Origin: Humibacillus xanthopallidus
Lineage (GTDB): Bacteria; Actinomycetota; Actinomycetes; Actinomycetales; Dermatophilaceae
Reading direction: 5' to 3'
Assembly (NCBI RefSeq): GCF_006717145.1
Contig: NZ_VFQF01000003.1
Location: 1 to 64,000, forward strand
Length of the DNA stretch: 64,000 nt
Every line of letters begins with the position of its first letter. Positions within the stretch are counted from its first letter, which is position 1. The notes under the pieces were generated by a model, which saw only the letters and a program-made list of their open reading frames with translations, was not told the origin of the DNA and did no database searches. Shown here piece after piece: positions 25,319 through 33,325 of this stretch. The translations under genes were made by a program, and so were the position numbers.

Positions 25319-25407
25319 CAAGGCCGGTGCGCGACGGGTGGGCGACGGGTGGGCGCAACGGTGAGGGTCAGCGCCAGCGGCCGTGGCACACGGGGTCTGA
25401 GAACGAT

Positions 25408-25433
25408 GGAACCTCGTGAGGCCACGCATCGTC
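25408..25433 (+). promoter_or_regulatory. ECF (SigM-type) promoter before anti-sigma gene
   Basis: GGAAC (25408-25412), 17 bases, then CGTC (25430-25433) followed by G. This matches the GGAAC-N16-18-CGTC consensus reported for SigM-type sigma factors. It lies in the 205-base gap between sigM and the anti-sigma gene, about 90 bases before the latter. Confidence 0.65.
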
Positions 25434-25523
25434 GGAGACGCGGCGACCGGCATACCCCGGCGGCTCCGGCCTGCCGACCCTGACCCCTGAACCACCCGCG
25501 ACATCGCACGAAGGACCTCACCC

Positions 25524-26309
25524 GTGGACGAGTCCGAGCACCCCACCCCTGCCGACCGACCCGGCGAGCCGTCCGGGTCCGAGGCACCCCTCGACCCTGC
25601 CGTCGACGCCCGCGTCAGGGCCCTCCTCGCCGAGGCGGGTCAGGGTGCGGGCGGCGCGCCGATGCCGAGTGTCGTCTCCGACCGGATCGCGGCCGCCCTG
25701 GCCGACGAGGCACGCCTTCGCGTCAGCCGTGGCCCGCTCGCCGGCACGGACGGCACCGAAGGCACGGGCGGCGCGGTCGGAGCCGTCGTGCCGCTCGAGA
25801 GCCGTCGGCGGCAGCGGCCGTGGGTCGCCGTCGCCGCGGTCGCCGCCGCGGCAGCCGTCGTGGCCGTGGGCGCATCGGCACTGCACGTGACGAAGCGCCC
25901 GAGCCCGGCCGCCGTCGTCGCGGGAGAGACGCCGAGCATCACAACGACCAGCGCAACCCCGGCCGCGGTGGGCAACCCGCACATCCAGCTGAGCACGACC
26001 GACTACCGCTCGGGCACCTTCGGCGCTCAGGCGCGCGACCTGCTCGACCACCCGGCCACGCCGCTGCCCGACCTCGCAGCCGAGTCCCCCTCGCTGGGTC
26101 CGATCGCGACGCCGGTCGGGCTGGCCTCCTGCCTCGACGCGATCGGGGCAGGCGGTGGGGCGGTCAGCCTCGACCTCGCGAGCTTCGAGGGGCGGCCGGC
26201 GGCGGTCATCGTCGTGACCCGCGACGGCACGAGCACGGCGTATGCCGTCGAGCGCAGCTGCGCTCCCGGCAACGTCACCGCGCTGGCGGGCGCCACCCCC
26301 GTCCCCTGA
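25524..26309 (+). CDS. Membrane anti-sigma-factor-like protein (RsmA/Rv3912 position)
   Basis: 261 residues with one membrane helix (WVAVAAVAAAAAVVAVGASAL, about residues 95-115), an N-terminal cytoplasmic part and an extracytoplasmic C-terminal domain containing two cysteines (LASCLDAIG and ERSCAPG) that could form a disulfide. The cytoplasmic part lacks a zinc-binding HxxxCxxC motif. Position just after sigM and topology match the anti-SigM of mycobacteria; redox sensing through the outer cysteines is speculative. The GTG at 25524 follows GAAGGACCTCACCC. It seems to have its own SigM-type promoter. Confidence 0.75.
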   Translation: MDESEHPTPADRPGEPSGSEAPLDPAVDARVRALLAEAGQGAGGAPMPSVVSDRIAAALADEARLRVSRGPLAGTDGTEGTGGAVGAVVPLESRRRQRPWVAVAAVAAAAAVVAVGASALHVTKRPSPAAVVAGETPSITTTSATPAAVGNPHIQLSTTDYRSGTFGAQARDLLDHPATPLPDLAAESPSLGPIATPVGLASCLDAIGAGGGAVSLDLASFEGRPAAVIVVTRDGTSTAYAVERSCAPGNVTALAGATPVP

Positions 26310-26317
26310 CCGTCCCG

Positions 26318-26351
26318 CCCCCTGAGTCCCCACGCAGGCGTGGTTCGGGGG
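26318..26351 (+). terminator. Weak hairpin after anti-sigma gene
   Basis: CCCACG-CAGG-CGTGG extended by CCCCCTGA/TTCGGGGG with mismatches, shortly after the anti-sigma stop. Confidence 0.4.
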
Positions 26352-26395
26352 TCCACGGGGGCGCAGGCCGTTCACGGCCGTGAGCTCCCGTGTGT

Positions 26396-26422
26396 GGGAA
26401 CATCGACCGCCTAGGATCGGTT
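26396..26422 (+). promoter_or_regulatory. SigR/SigH-type promoter of trxB-trxA
   Basis: GGGAACA (26396-26402), 16 bases, then GGTT (26419-26422), 80 bases before trxB. This fits the GGGAAY-N16-18-GTT promoter of the disulfide-stress sigma factors SigR (Streptomyces) and SigH (mycobacteria), whose classical target is trxBA. Confidence 0.65.
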
Positions 26423-26501
26423 GAGGCCTATGCAGCCACGAACCACCGGTGTGCCGGAAGGTCGGGCCGCGAACCCGAGAGCAGCAATCAGGAGCAGCAC
26501 C

Positions 26502-27536
26502 ATGTCCGACGTCCGCAACGTCATCATCATCGGCTCCGGCCCCGCCGGCTACACGGCTGCCGTCTACGCCGCCCGCGCCAACCTCGCCCCCCTCGTCTTC
26601 GAGGGTGCCGTCACGGCAGGCGGCGCGCTGATGAACACCACCGAGGTCGAGAACTTCCCCGGCTTCAAGGACGGCGTCATGGGGCCCGACCTCATGGACG
26701 GCATGCGCGCCCAGGCCGAGCGCTTCGGCGCCGAGCTCGTCACCGACGACGTCGCCGCTGTCGACCTCACCGGTGAGATCAAGACCGTCACCGACAGCGA
26801 GGGCACCGTCCACCGGGCCCGCTCGGTCATCCTCGCGATGGGCTCGGCCTACCGCGAGCTCGGTCTGCCCCGCGAGAAGGAGCTCTCCGGCCACGGGGTG
26901 TCGTGGTGCGCGACCTGTGACGGCTTCTTCTTCCGCGACCAGGACATCGCCGTCGTCGGTGGTGGCGACTCCGCCATCGAGGAGGCGACCTTCCTGACGA
27001 AGTTCGCCCGCACCGTGACGATCATCCACCGGCGCTCCGAGCTGCGCGCGAGCAAGATCATGGCCGACCGCGCCCACGCCAACGACAAGATCCGCTTCGC
27101 GTGGAACTCCGAGGTCGCACAGATCCACGGCGAGGGCAAGCTCTCCGGCGTGACCCTGCGCGACAGCGTCACCGGCGAGACGAGCGAGCTCGCGATCACC
27201 GGCCTCTTCGTCGCGATCGGCCACGACCCCCGCAACGAGCTCATCACGGGCGTCGTCGACACCGACGACGCCGGCTACGTCCTCGTCGACGGCCGGTCCA
27301 CCCGCACCAACGTGCCCGGCGTCTTCGCCTCCGGCGACCTCGTCGACCACACCTACCGGCAGGCGATCACCGCCGCCGGCTCCGGCTGTGCGGCCGCCCT
27401 CGACGCCGAGCACTACCTCGCCGCCCTCGAGGACACCACCAGCCCCGAAGCTGCGGCCGCCGAGGCTGCCGCGATCGACGAGACCGACTCCGGCGAGATC
27501 GCCGTGCCGAGCGTGACCGTCGGTGCCTCCGCGTAA
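26502..27536 (+). CDS. trxB: Thioredoxin-disulfide reductase
   Basis: 344 residues. FAD-binding loop [21 protein letters not shown], redox-active Cys136/Cys139 in [14 protein letters not shown]-binding [15 protein letters not shown], and C-terminal FAD motif [24 protein letters not shown]. It reduces thioredoxin with NADPH. The ATG at 26502 has AGGAG eight bases upstream. The C terminus is extended by about 35 Glu/Ala-rich residues relative to the usual end. trxA follows 64 bases later. An apparent SigR/SigH-type promoter lies upstream, pointing to induction by disulfide stress. Confidence 0.96.
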   Translation: MSDVRNVIIIGSGPAGYTAAVYAARANLAPLVFEGAVTAGGALMNTTEVENFPGFKDGVMGPDLMDGMRAQAERFGAELVTDDVAAVDLTGEIKTVTDSEGTVHRARSVILAMGSAYRELGLPREKELSGHGVSWCATCDGFFFRDQDIAVVGGGDSAIEEATFLTKFARTVTIIHRRSELRASKIMADRAHANDKIRFAWNSEVAQIHGEGKLSGVTLRDSVTGETSELAITGLFVAIGHDPRNELITGVVDTDDAGYVLVDGRSTRTNVPGVFASGDLVDHTYRQAITAAGSGCAAALDAEHYLAALEDTTSPEAAAAEAAAIDETDSGEIAVPSVTVGASA

Positions 27537-27600
27537 CCTCGACGACAGACCTGCCAGACCCACCCAGCCCAGCCCCGCGGCATACCGAAAAGGAACCTCC

Positions 27601-27924
27601 ATGGCCCTGAAGAACACGACGGACGCCACCTTCGCCGACGACGTCCTCATGAGCGAGAAGCCCGTGCTCGTCGACTTCTGGGCGACGTGGTGCGGCCCGT
27701 GCCGCAAGGTCGCCCCCATCCTCGAGGAGATTAACGAGCAGTACGGCGACAAGATCGAGGTCGTCAAGCTCGACACCGACGCCAACATGGACACCGCCGC
27801 CCGCTACGGCGTCGTGTCCATCCCGACGCTCAACGTCTACGTCAAGGGCCAGGTCGTCAAGACGATCGTCGGCGCGCACCCCAAGCCCAAGCTGCTCCGT
27901 GAGCTCGAGGAGTTCATCGCCTGA
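27601..27924 (+). CDS. trxA: Thioredoxin
   Basis: 107 residues with the active site WCGPC (Cys31 and Cys34), cis-Pro in SIPTLNVY and the usual DFWATWCGPCRKVAPILEEI helix. It keeps cytoplasmic protein thiols reduced together with TrxB. AAAGGAACCTCC precedes the ATG. A GGCATACC motif (27579-27586) lies just upstream of the ribosome site in the trxB-trxA gap. A hairpin follows. Confidence 0.97.
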   Translation: MALKNTTDATFADDVLMSEKPVLVDFWATWCGPCRKVAPILEEINEQYGDKIEVVKLDTDANMDTAARYGVVSIPTLNVYVKGQVVKTIVGAHPKPKLLRELEEFIA

Positions 27925-27970
27925 GCGTGCTCAACGCGCGGTCGGCGATGCCGGCTCCAGAACGCCCCCG

Positions 27971-28012
27971 CAGGGGTGGCGCGTGTCCTCCTGGGATGCG
28001 CTGCCACCCCTG
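27971..28012 (+). terminator. Hairpin after trxA
   Basis: CAGGGGTGGC pairs with GCCACCCCTG across a 22-base loop, 46 bases after the trxA stop, followed by a short T-containing tail (TGCCGTTT). Confidence 0.6.
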
Positions 28013-28084
28013 TGCCGTTTACGCTGCACACGGCCAGCCACGCCACCGTGACCTGTCGGCGACCAGTTCGAGGAGGGAGCCGAG

Positions 28085-29281
28085 ATGACCCCACCACCGT
28101 CCATCGCGCTCCGCCGCGGCGACGCCGGACCGGCCGTCGCGGCGGTCTGTGAGCGCCTCGTGCTCACCGGTGACCTCCCCGGCGGCTCCGGGCACGCCGA
28201 CCGCCATGGCGACCCGATCTTCGACGAGCGGGTCGAGCAGGCGGTCAAGTCCTTCCAGCAGCGTCGCGGGCTGCTCGTCGACGGCGTCGTCGGCCGCCAC
28301 ACGTATGCCGTCCTCGACGGGGCGCGCTGGACGCTCGGTGACCGGGTGCTGCGCTACATCCCCGAGTACTTCGTCGAGGGCGACGACGTCGTCGCCCTCC
28401 AGTCCCGCCTCGCCGAGCTCGGCTTCACGCCCGGCAAGGTCGACGGCATCCACGGACCCGCCACCGACGCGGCCGTGCGGGCCTTCCAGGCCGCCCTCGG
28501 GCTCGAGTCGGACGGCACCGTCGGGCCCGAGACGATGCGAGCCTTCGCCGGCCTCCGCCGCTCGGTCGTGGGCGGGTCGGCGAGCGCCCTGCGCGAGCGA
28601 GAGAGCATCCGTCGCAGCGGCTACAGCCTGAGCGGGCGCACCGTCGTCGTCGACCCCGGGCACGGCGGCACCGACCGCGGCGCCTGCGGGCACCTCGGTC
28701 TCGAGGAGGCGCGGCTCGCGCTCGACCTGGCCCGCCGCATCGAGGGCCGCCTGTCGGCCCACGGGGTCAGTGTCGTCTTCACGCACACCGAGGTCACCGA
28801 CGGCGGCACCGATGAGGAGCGCGCTGCCTTCGCCAACTCGTGCGACGCCGACCTCGTCCTGTCGCTGCACACCGACCACTCGCAGACCGGGTCGGCCCAC
28901 GGTGTCGCGACCTACTTCTACGGCGCCGGCGACCACGCCGGGTGGTCGAGCATCGGTGAGCACTTCGCCGACCTGCTGCTGCGCGAGGTCGTCGCCCGCA
29001 CGGGCCTCACCGACTGCCGCACCCACGCACGCACCTGGCCGCTGCTGCGGCGCACCCGGATGCCGGCCGTGCGCCTCGACGTCGGCTACCTCAGCCACGA
29101 GGGCGACGCTGCTGCCCTCGCGAACCCGCACACGCTCGACCACGTGGCCGAGGCGGTCGTCGTCGCGCTCCAGCGCGTCTATCTCGGCGAGGCCGACACG
29201 TCCCGCACGGGCATGCTGCGCCTCGATGACCTGCGCCGGCACCTGGCATCGATGCACGGCGTCGGAGCCGGCGACCGCTGA
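28085..29281 (+). CDS. cwlM: CwlM-like cytoplasmic N-acetylmuramoyl-L-alanine amidase homologue
   Basis: 398 residues, no signal peptide. Two peptidoglycan-binding-like domains (VEQAVKSFQQRRGLLVDGVVG, about residues 10-80; FTPGKVDGIHGPATDAAVRAFQ, about 95-160) precede an amidase_3 domain (about 182-375): zinc-binding His in VVDPGHGGTD, Glu in LGLEEARLAL, His in LSLHTDH. The late catalytic position, usually Glu in a V-E-T/V-G-F-like motif, reads VRLDVGYLS, i.e. Asp. In mycobacteria CwlM is a cytoplasmic regulator that activates MurA rather than cutting the wall; same location after trxA and lack of export suggest the same role here. Confidence 0.88.
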   Translation: MTPPPSIALRRGDAGPAVAAVCERLVLTGDLPGGSGHADRHGDPIFDERVEQAVKSFQQRRGLLVDGVVGRHTYAVLDGARWTLGDRVLRYIPEYFVEGDDVVALQSRLAELGFTPGKVDGIHGPATDAAVRAFQAALGLESDGTVGPETMRAFAGLRRSVVGGSASALRERESIRRSGYSLSGRTVVVDPGHGGTDRGACGHLGLEEARLALDLARRIEGRLSAHGVSVVFTHTEVTDGGTDEERAAFANSCDADLVLSLHTDHSQTGSAHGVATYFYGAGDHAGWSSIGEHFADLLLREVVARTGLTDCRTHARTWPLLRRTRMPAVRLDVGYLSHEGDAAALANPHTLDHVAEAVVVALQRVYLGEADTSRTGMLRLDDLRRHLASMHGVGAGDR

Positions 29282-29298
29282 GCTCCGCCGCCTGCCCC

Positions 29299-29350
29299 TG
29301 AGTGGCACGGGGTGGCCCTTGAGTGGCACGGCGTGGCGCCTGAGGGTCCC
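29299..29350. repeat. 21-bp direct repeats after cwlM
   Basis: TGAGTGGCACGG occurs at 29299 and 29320 with similar following bases, and a partial third unit starts at 29341. A related TGAGTGGCACTTG lies near 15954. Confidence 0.6.
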
Positions 29351-29418
29351 AGAAGTGGCTCCCGCCACACCCAGCCCCAGGTCCGGTGAAACGCCCCGGG
29401 GCCTGGCTCGCCCGCGCG

Positions 29419-29424
29419 TATGGT
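29419..29424 (+). promoter_or_regulatory. -10 element (TATGGT) of ABC transporter operon
   Basis: TATGGT followed by six bases and ATG at 29431; no ribosome site. A leaderless start is predicted. Confidence 0.6.
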
Positions 29425-29430
29425 CGAGAC

Positions 29431-30348
29431 ATGAGGCTCGCCGTGCGCGACGTCTCCCACGCGTTCGGCGACCGGGTCGCCCTCGACGGGGTGAGCCTCG
29501 ACGTGACCCCGGGGGTGCTCACCGGCCTGCTCGGCCCCAACGGCGCGGGCAAGACGACGCTGATGCGGGTCATGCTCGGTGTCCTCGACCCGACGCGGGG
29601 CGAGGTGCTGTGTGACGGGCGCCCCGTCGGCGAGGAGGACCGCCGCCGGTGGGGCTACATGCCGCAGGAGCGCGGCCTCTATCCCGGTATGCCGGTGGGT
29701 GACCAGGTCGTCCACTTCGGCCGCCTCCACGGACTCTCGCGCCACGACGCGACGATCCGCGCCCGCGCCCTCCTCGATGAGTTGGAGCTGGGCGACCGGT
29801 GGGGCGACCGCACCGACAAGCTCTCCGGCGGCATGCAGCAGCGGCTCCAGCTGGCCACCTCGCTCGTGCACGACCCCGAGGTGATCGTCCTCGACGAGCC
29901 GTTCGCGGGCCTCGACCCGGTCGCTGTGGCGAGCCTGTCCGGCACCCTGCGGCAGCGGGCGCGCGCCGGATGCACCCTGCTCTTCTCGAGCCACCAGCTC
30001 GACCTCGTCCAGGACCTGTGCGAGGAGATCGTCATGGTCGACCACGGCCGCACCGTCCTCGAGGGCGACGTGGCGCGGCTGAGGGCCGCCTCGGGTCGGC
30101 GCCAGCTGCGCCTGCACGTGCAGTCGACCGACCGGGCGTGGCTCGCCGGCTTCCCGGCCGTGACGGTCATCTCCGACGAGGCCGACGACCTGCGGCTCGA
30201 CATCCCCGTCGGCACCGAGCCGCTCGAGGTGCTCGACGGCGCCCGCCGGGCCGGGCGCGTCGTCGACTTCGGGCTCGAGCTGCCGACGCTGTCGCAGCTG
30301 TTCCTCGCGGCGGCGGCGCGACCCGACGAACGAGTGGGGGCGGGCTGA
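29431..30348 (+). CDS. ABC transporter ATP-binding protein (NatA-like exporter)
   Basis: 305 residues. Walker A GPNGAGKTTL, Q-loop YMPQERGLYPGMPV, signature KLSGGMQQRLQLATSL, Walker B VIVLDEPFAGLDPV and switch His in LLFSSHQLDL. The C-terminal part (DUF4162-like, about residues 215-300) is typical of sodium- or multidrug-exporter ATPases of the NatA/CcmA type. The last base of its stop overlaps the permease start, so the two form one transporter. The start is set by TATGGT six bases upstream. Confidence 0.92.
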   Translation: MRLAVRDVSHAFGDRVALDGVSLDVTPGVLTGLLGPNGAGKTTLMRVMLGVLDPTRGEVLCDGRPVGEEDRRRWGYMPQERGLYPGMPVGDQVVHFGRLHGLSRHDATIRARALLDELELGDRWGDRTDKLSGGMQQRLQLATSLVHDPEVIVLDEPFAGLDPVAVASLSGTLRQRARAGCTLLFSSHQLDLVQDLCEEIVMVDHGRTVLEGDVARLRAASGRRQLRLHVQSTDRAWLAGFPAVTVISDEADDLRLDIPVGTEPLEVLDGARRAGRVVDFGLELPTLSQLFLAAAARPDERVGAG

Positions 30349-31508
30349 TGGGCACGTGGTGGCGCGGCACCGCACTGGTCGCCGAGCGAGGGATCGTCGA
30401 GAGCATCCGGTCGCGCACGTTCAAGGTGGTGACGGGCATCCTGCTCGTCCTGTCGGTCGCGGCCGTCGTCGTCCCGCAGATGCTGCGCTCGGACCAGACG
30501 ACCTACACGCTCGCGACGGCCGGTCCCGCACCGGCGGGCCTCGTCGCAGCCCTCGACGCCGCAGGCCGGGCAGCCGACTTCACGGTGCGCTACGAGACGC
30601 GCGCCGATGTGGCCGCTGTGCGCCAGGCGGTCCGAGACGGCGACGCCACCGCCGGGCTCGTCGGCGACTCGCTCTACACGTCGGTGGGCAGCGGCACCTT
30701 CCCCATCGTCGTCGCCCAGTCGGTCGTCGCCCTGGAGACCTCGAGACGGCTCGTCGAGGCAGGGCTCACGCCCGCGCAGATCAGCGGCATCCAGTCGGTG
30801 AGGCCACCGCAGCAGGTCGACGTCGGCAGGGTGGAGGACGCCCGGTCCGTCGTCGGCTTCGCCGTCGGCATCGTCCTCTTCCTCGCCCTCACCTTCGCCG
30901 GCAACACCATCGCCACGACGGTGGCCATGGAGAAGTCGACGCGTATCTCCGAGGTGCTGCTGGCCGTGCTGCGGCCCAGCCAGGCCCTCGTCGGCACGGT
31001 GGCCGCAGTGGGCGCGGTGACCTTCCTCCAGCTGCTCGTGCTCGTCACGCCCCTGGCGGTGGCGGTGCAGGTCATGAACGACGTCGAGCTGCCACCCGTG
31101 GCCGGGGGCGACCTCGCCATCGCGGTCGTGTGGTTCGTGCTGGGCTTCGCGCTCTACGCCTTCCTCTTCGCCGCCGCCGCATCGCTCGTCGACAAGATCA
31201 CCGAGGTCGGCTCGGCGATCATGCCCGTCACGCTCGTGCTCACCGGCTCCTACCTCGTCGCCATCACCGTCGTGGCGCGCAACCCCGAGGGCGTCTGGGG
31301 CATCGCCGCCTCGCTCTTCCCCTTCACCGCTCCCATCGCGATGCCCGTGCGGTGGGCCGGCGGACTCGTCCCGGTGTGGCAGCTCCTCCTCGCCATGGCG
31401 CTCACCGTCGGCACGGCGGTCCTGCTCGTCGCGATGGCGTCGGCCATCTACCGTCGGGCCCTCGTCATCACCGGCCGTCGGGTCAAGGTGACGGAGGTCT
31501 TCCGTTGA
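30348..31508 (+). CDS. ABC transporter permease (NatB/ABC-2 type)
   Basis: 386 residues. One N-terminal membrane helix (VVTGILLVLSVAAVVVPQML), a large outside loop of about 130 residues, then five helices: VVGFAVGIVLFLALTFAGNTI, LVGTVAAVGAVTFLQLLVLVT, LAIAVVWFVLGFALYAFLF, IMPVTLVLTGSYLVAITVV and LLLAMALTVGTAVLLVAMA. This is the NatB layout; EKSTRISEVLLAVLRPSQAL after helix two is the conserved coupling segment. Start ATG shares one base with the ATPase stop (TGATG). Substrate unknown. Confidence 0.9.
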   Translation: MGTWWRGTALVAERGIVESIRSRTFKVVTGILLVLSVAAVVVPQMLRSDQTTYTLATAGPAPAGLVAALDAAGRAADFTVRYETRADVAAVRQAVRDGDATAGLVGDSLYTSVGSGTFPIVVAQSVVALETSRRLVEAGLTPAQISGIQSVRPPQQVDVGRVEDARSVVGFAVGIVLFLALTFAGNTIATTVAMEKSTRISEVLLAVLRPSQALVGTVAAVGAVTFLQLLVLVTPLAVAVQVMNDVELPPVAGGDLAIAVVWFVLGFALYAFLFAAAASLVDKITEVGSAIMPVTLVLTGSYLVAITVVARNPEGVWGIAASLFPFTAPIAMPVRWAGGLVPVWQLLLAMALTVGTAVLLVAMASAIYRRALVITGRRVKVTEVFR

Positions 31509-31547
31509 GGCCGGCGAGCCTGAGGGTCGCTGCCGCTCCGGGGGCAC

Positions 31548-32219
31548 TCAGGGCTGGTCGGCGGAGCGGGCCGAGCCCGACCCGCGCGGGTGCACCTCGG
31601 GCGCCGGGTGCGCGCCGGGGATGCGGGCGAGCGCCCGCGCGAGATAGGCGGCCGCCTCGTCGCGCAGCGTGACCGCCGTGCGCAGGTCGATCCGCAAGCG
31701 GGGGTATGCCGGGTGGTCGCGCTCCACCCGGAAGCCGAACTTCTCGAGCGGCTCGGTCTCGAGCACGCAGGCGTGCGGTCCGACGGCGGCGGGACGGGAG
31801 GCGATGACGTCGAGGGCGCGTACGTGCTGCTTGAGAGCGTCCTTGGCAGCCGTCTGGAGCAGGACCTTGCACAGGCCCCGCCCGTCGCCGTTGGCCTCGG
31901 GCGAGGTGACGGCCGTGACGAGCATGACCGTTGCCGGGTCACCCGGCGCCGTCGGGAAGGCCGCGAGCCGGGGCACGAAGCGCGCCGGCGTGAACACGAC
32001 GTGCCCGATGGGACGGTCGTCGACATAGGCGATGCGGCCGGGAGGGCCCCAGTCGGCCGTGACCTCCTCGACCCACGCGGCGAGCGCGTCGAGGTGCGCC
32101 TGGGCGTCGCGCGGTCCTCCGTGCCCGTTGTGGGGGACGGTCTGCCAGAAGGTGCACGGCGCACACGACCCGACGAGGTCACCGACCCGATCGGGCGTGA
32201 GCAGTCGCAGGTCTGGCAT
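31548..32219 (-). CDS. GNAT family N-acetyltransferase
   Basis: 223 residues. Acetyl-CoA-binding features of the GNAT fold: RIAYVDDRPIGHVVFTPARFV, then VMLVTAVTSPEANGDGRGLCKVLLQTAAKDA (beta-4 and pyrophosphate loop with GDGRGL), then CVLETEPLEKFGFRVERDHP. The N-terminal region has two Cys in SCAPCTFW. A gene of similar type (Rv3916c) sits opposite cwlM in mycobacteria, so this is probably its counterpart, shifted by the inserted ABC genes. It is convergent with the permease gene, with 39 bases between the stops. Confidence 0.8.
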   Translation of the reverse strand: MPDLRLLTPDRVGDLVGSCAPCTFWQTVPHNGHGGPRDAQAHLDALAAWVEEVTADWGPPGRIAYVDDRPIGHVVFTPARFVPRLAAFPTAPGDPATVMLVTAVTSPEANGDGRGLCKVLLQTAAKDALKQHVRALDVIASRPAAVGPHACVLETEPLEKFGFRVERDHPAYPRLRIDLRTAVTLRDEAAAYLARALARIPGAHPAPEVHPRGSGSARSADQP

Positions 32220-32400
32220 GACCCCATTCTCACCCCACGGCCCGCGCGCCACACGCGGTGGCCCGCCACACGGCATACCGGAGAGGTCGGTGCGGGCCCC
32301 GGCGACGTCGTCACCTCTCGGCGAGCAGCTGTCGGCGGCTGCCCCTACCGTGTGACGACACGACCCCGCCGTGAGGGTCTGAGCTCGACAGGGACGTGAG

Positions 32401-33201
32401 ATGAAGGTCGCCGCGCGCGCTGGTGTCGTTGTTGCCGTGGGGGTCCTCCTCGCACTGGCCGGCTGCGGTCCGAGCCCCACCACGCCATCCAGCGACGCCA
32501 CCCGAGCGGTGGCACGCGGCACCCGCACGCAGCCCCCGAGCGCCTCCGCGACAGGCGCCACGGCGTCTTCGGGTTCGGCGACCCTTGACCCCTCGGCGCC
32601 GAGCTCGAAGGCGGTCCTCGCCAAGGCGGAAGCGCGGGCCAAGGCGCTGCGCTCCGGGGCCTACGAAGCGCGCTTCACCGGCGGCAAGGAGCCCGTCCGC
32701 ATCTCGTTCCGTGGCTCGCGCACCGACTACGGGATCCTCCTCGTCGTGGGAGCGACCGAGGCCGTCTTCTACATCCACGGCGCGACGGCCTACATCCGGG
32801 GCAACGCCCAGTTCTGGGCCCAGGCCAGGACGCCCGACCCCGGCAAGGACGTCTTCATCGAGGTGCCGACCAACCGGATCGGTCCCGCAACTGACCTCAC
32901 CCTCGAGCGGACACTGCGGCAGCTCATCACCACCGCGAGCGCCCGCGTGGTGCCCGAGGTCACCAACGCCGAGAGCCAGGGCATCTCGTCGTGGTCGCTG
33001 ACCGACCGGCGCGGTGCCCGGGCCGGCACGGTCTACATCAGCAAGGACACCTTCGACGTGATCCGGGTCAGTGACCGCGACCGGGACGTCGCCACCTTCG
33101 AGTTCTACGGGTGGAACGACACCTTCGCCGTCCCCACGCCCCCGAGATCCAAGATCCTCAAGGGCCCTCCCCGCGGCGGCGTGTCCGGCTATACCGCCTA
33201 G
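32401..33201 (+). CDS. Putative lipoprotein (LppX/LprG-like)
   Basis: 266 residues. Signal peptide with lipobox LAGC, lipidated Cys22; then a Ser/Thr/Ala-rich linker to about residue 65 and a beta-rich globular domain with YEARFTGGKEPVRISFRG, AVFYIHGATAYIRGNAQFW and YISKDTFDVIRVSDRDRD. The alternation resembles the LolA/LppX-like fold of actinobacterial lipoproteins that shield lipids, but identity is too weak to be sure. It stands alone, and GTGAG before the ATG is a weak ribosome site. Confidence 0.75.
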   Translation: MKVAARAGVVVAVGVLLALAGCGPSPTTPSSDATRAVARGTRTQPPSASATGATASSGSATLDPSAPSSKAVLAKAEARAKALRSGAYEARFTGGKEPVRISFRGSRTDYGILLVVGATEAVFYIHGATAYIRGNAQFWAQARTPDPGKDVFIEVPTNRIGPATDLTLERTLRQLITTASARVVPEVTNAESQGISSWSLTDRRGARAGTVYISKDTFDVIRVSDRDRDVATFEFYGWNDTFAVPTPPRSKILKGPPRGGVSGYTA

Positions 33202-33313
33202 ACGGGTTCCTCGGACCGCGCCGGTCGAGCACCGGACGCGCGCCAGCTGCTCGGCCCCGACCCGGTGCTCCGTCACCGCGCGTGCGGCGTCCAGCCACAC
33301 GGCATACGGAAGT

Positions 33314-33319
33314 TAGGGT
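33314..33319 (+). promoter_or_regulatory. -10 element (TAGGGT) before glutathione-transferase-like gene
   Basis: TAGGGT, six bases, then ATG at 33326. A GGCATAC motif lies at 33301-33307, seven bases upstream. Confidence 0.6.
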
Positions 33320-33325
33320 GGCGCC

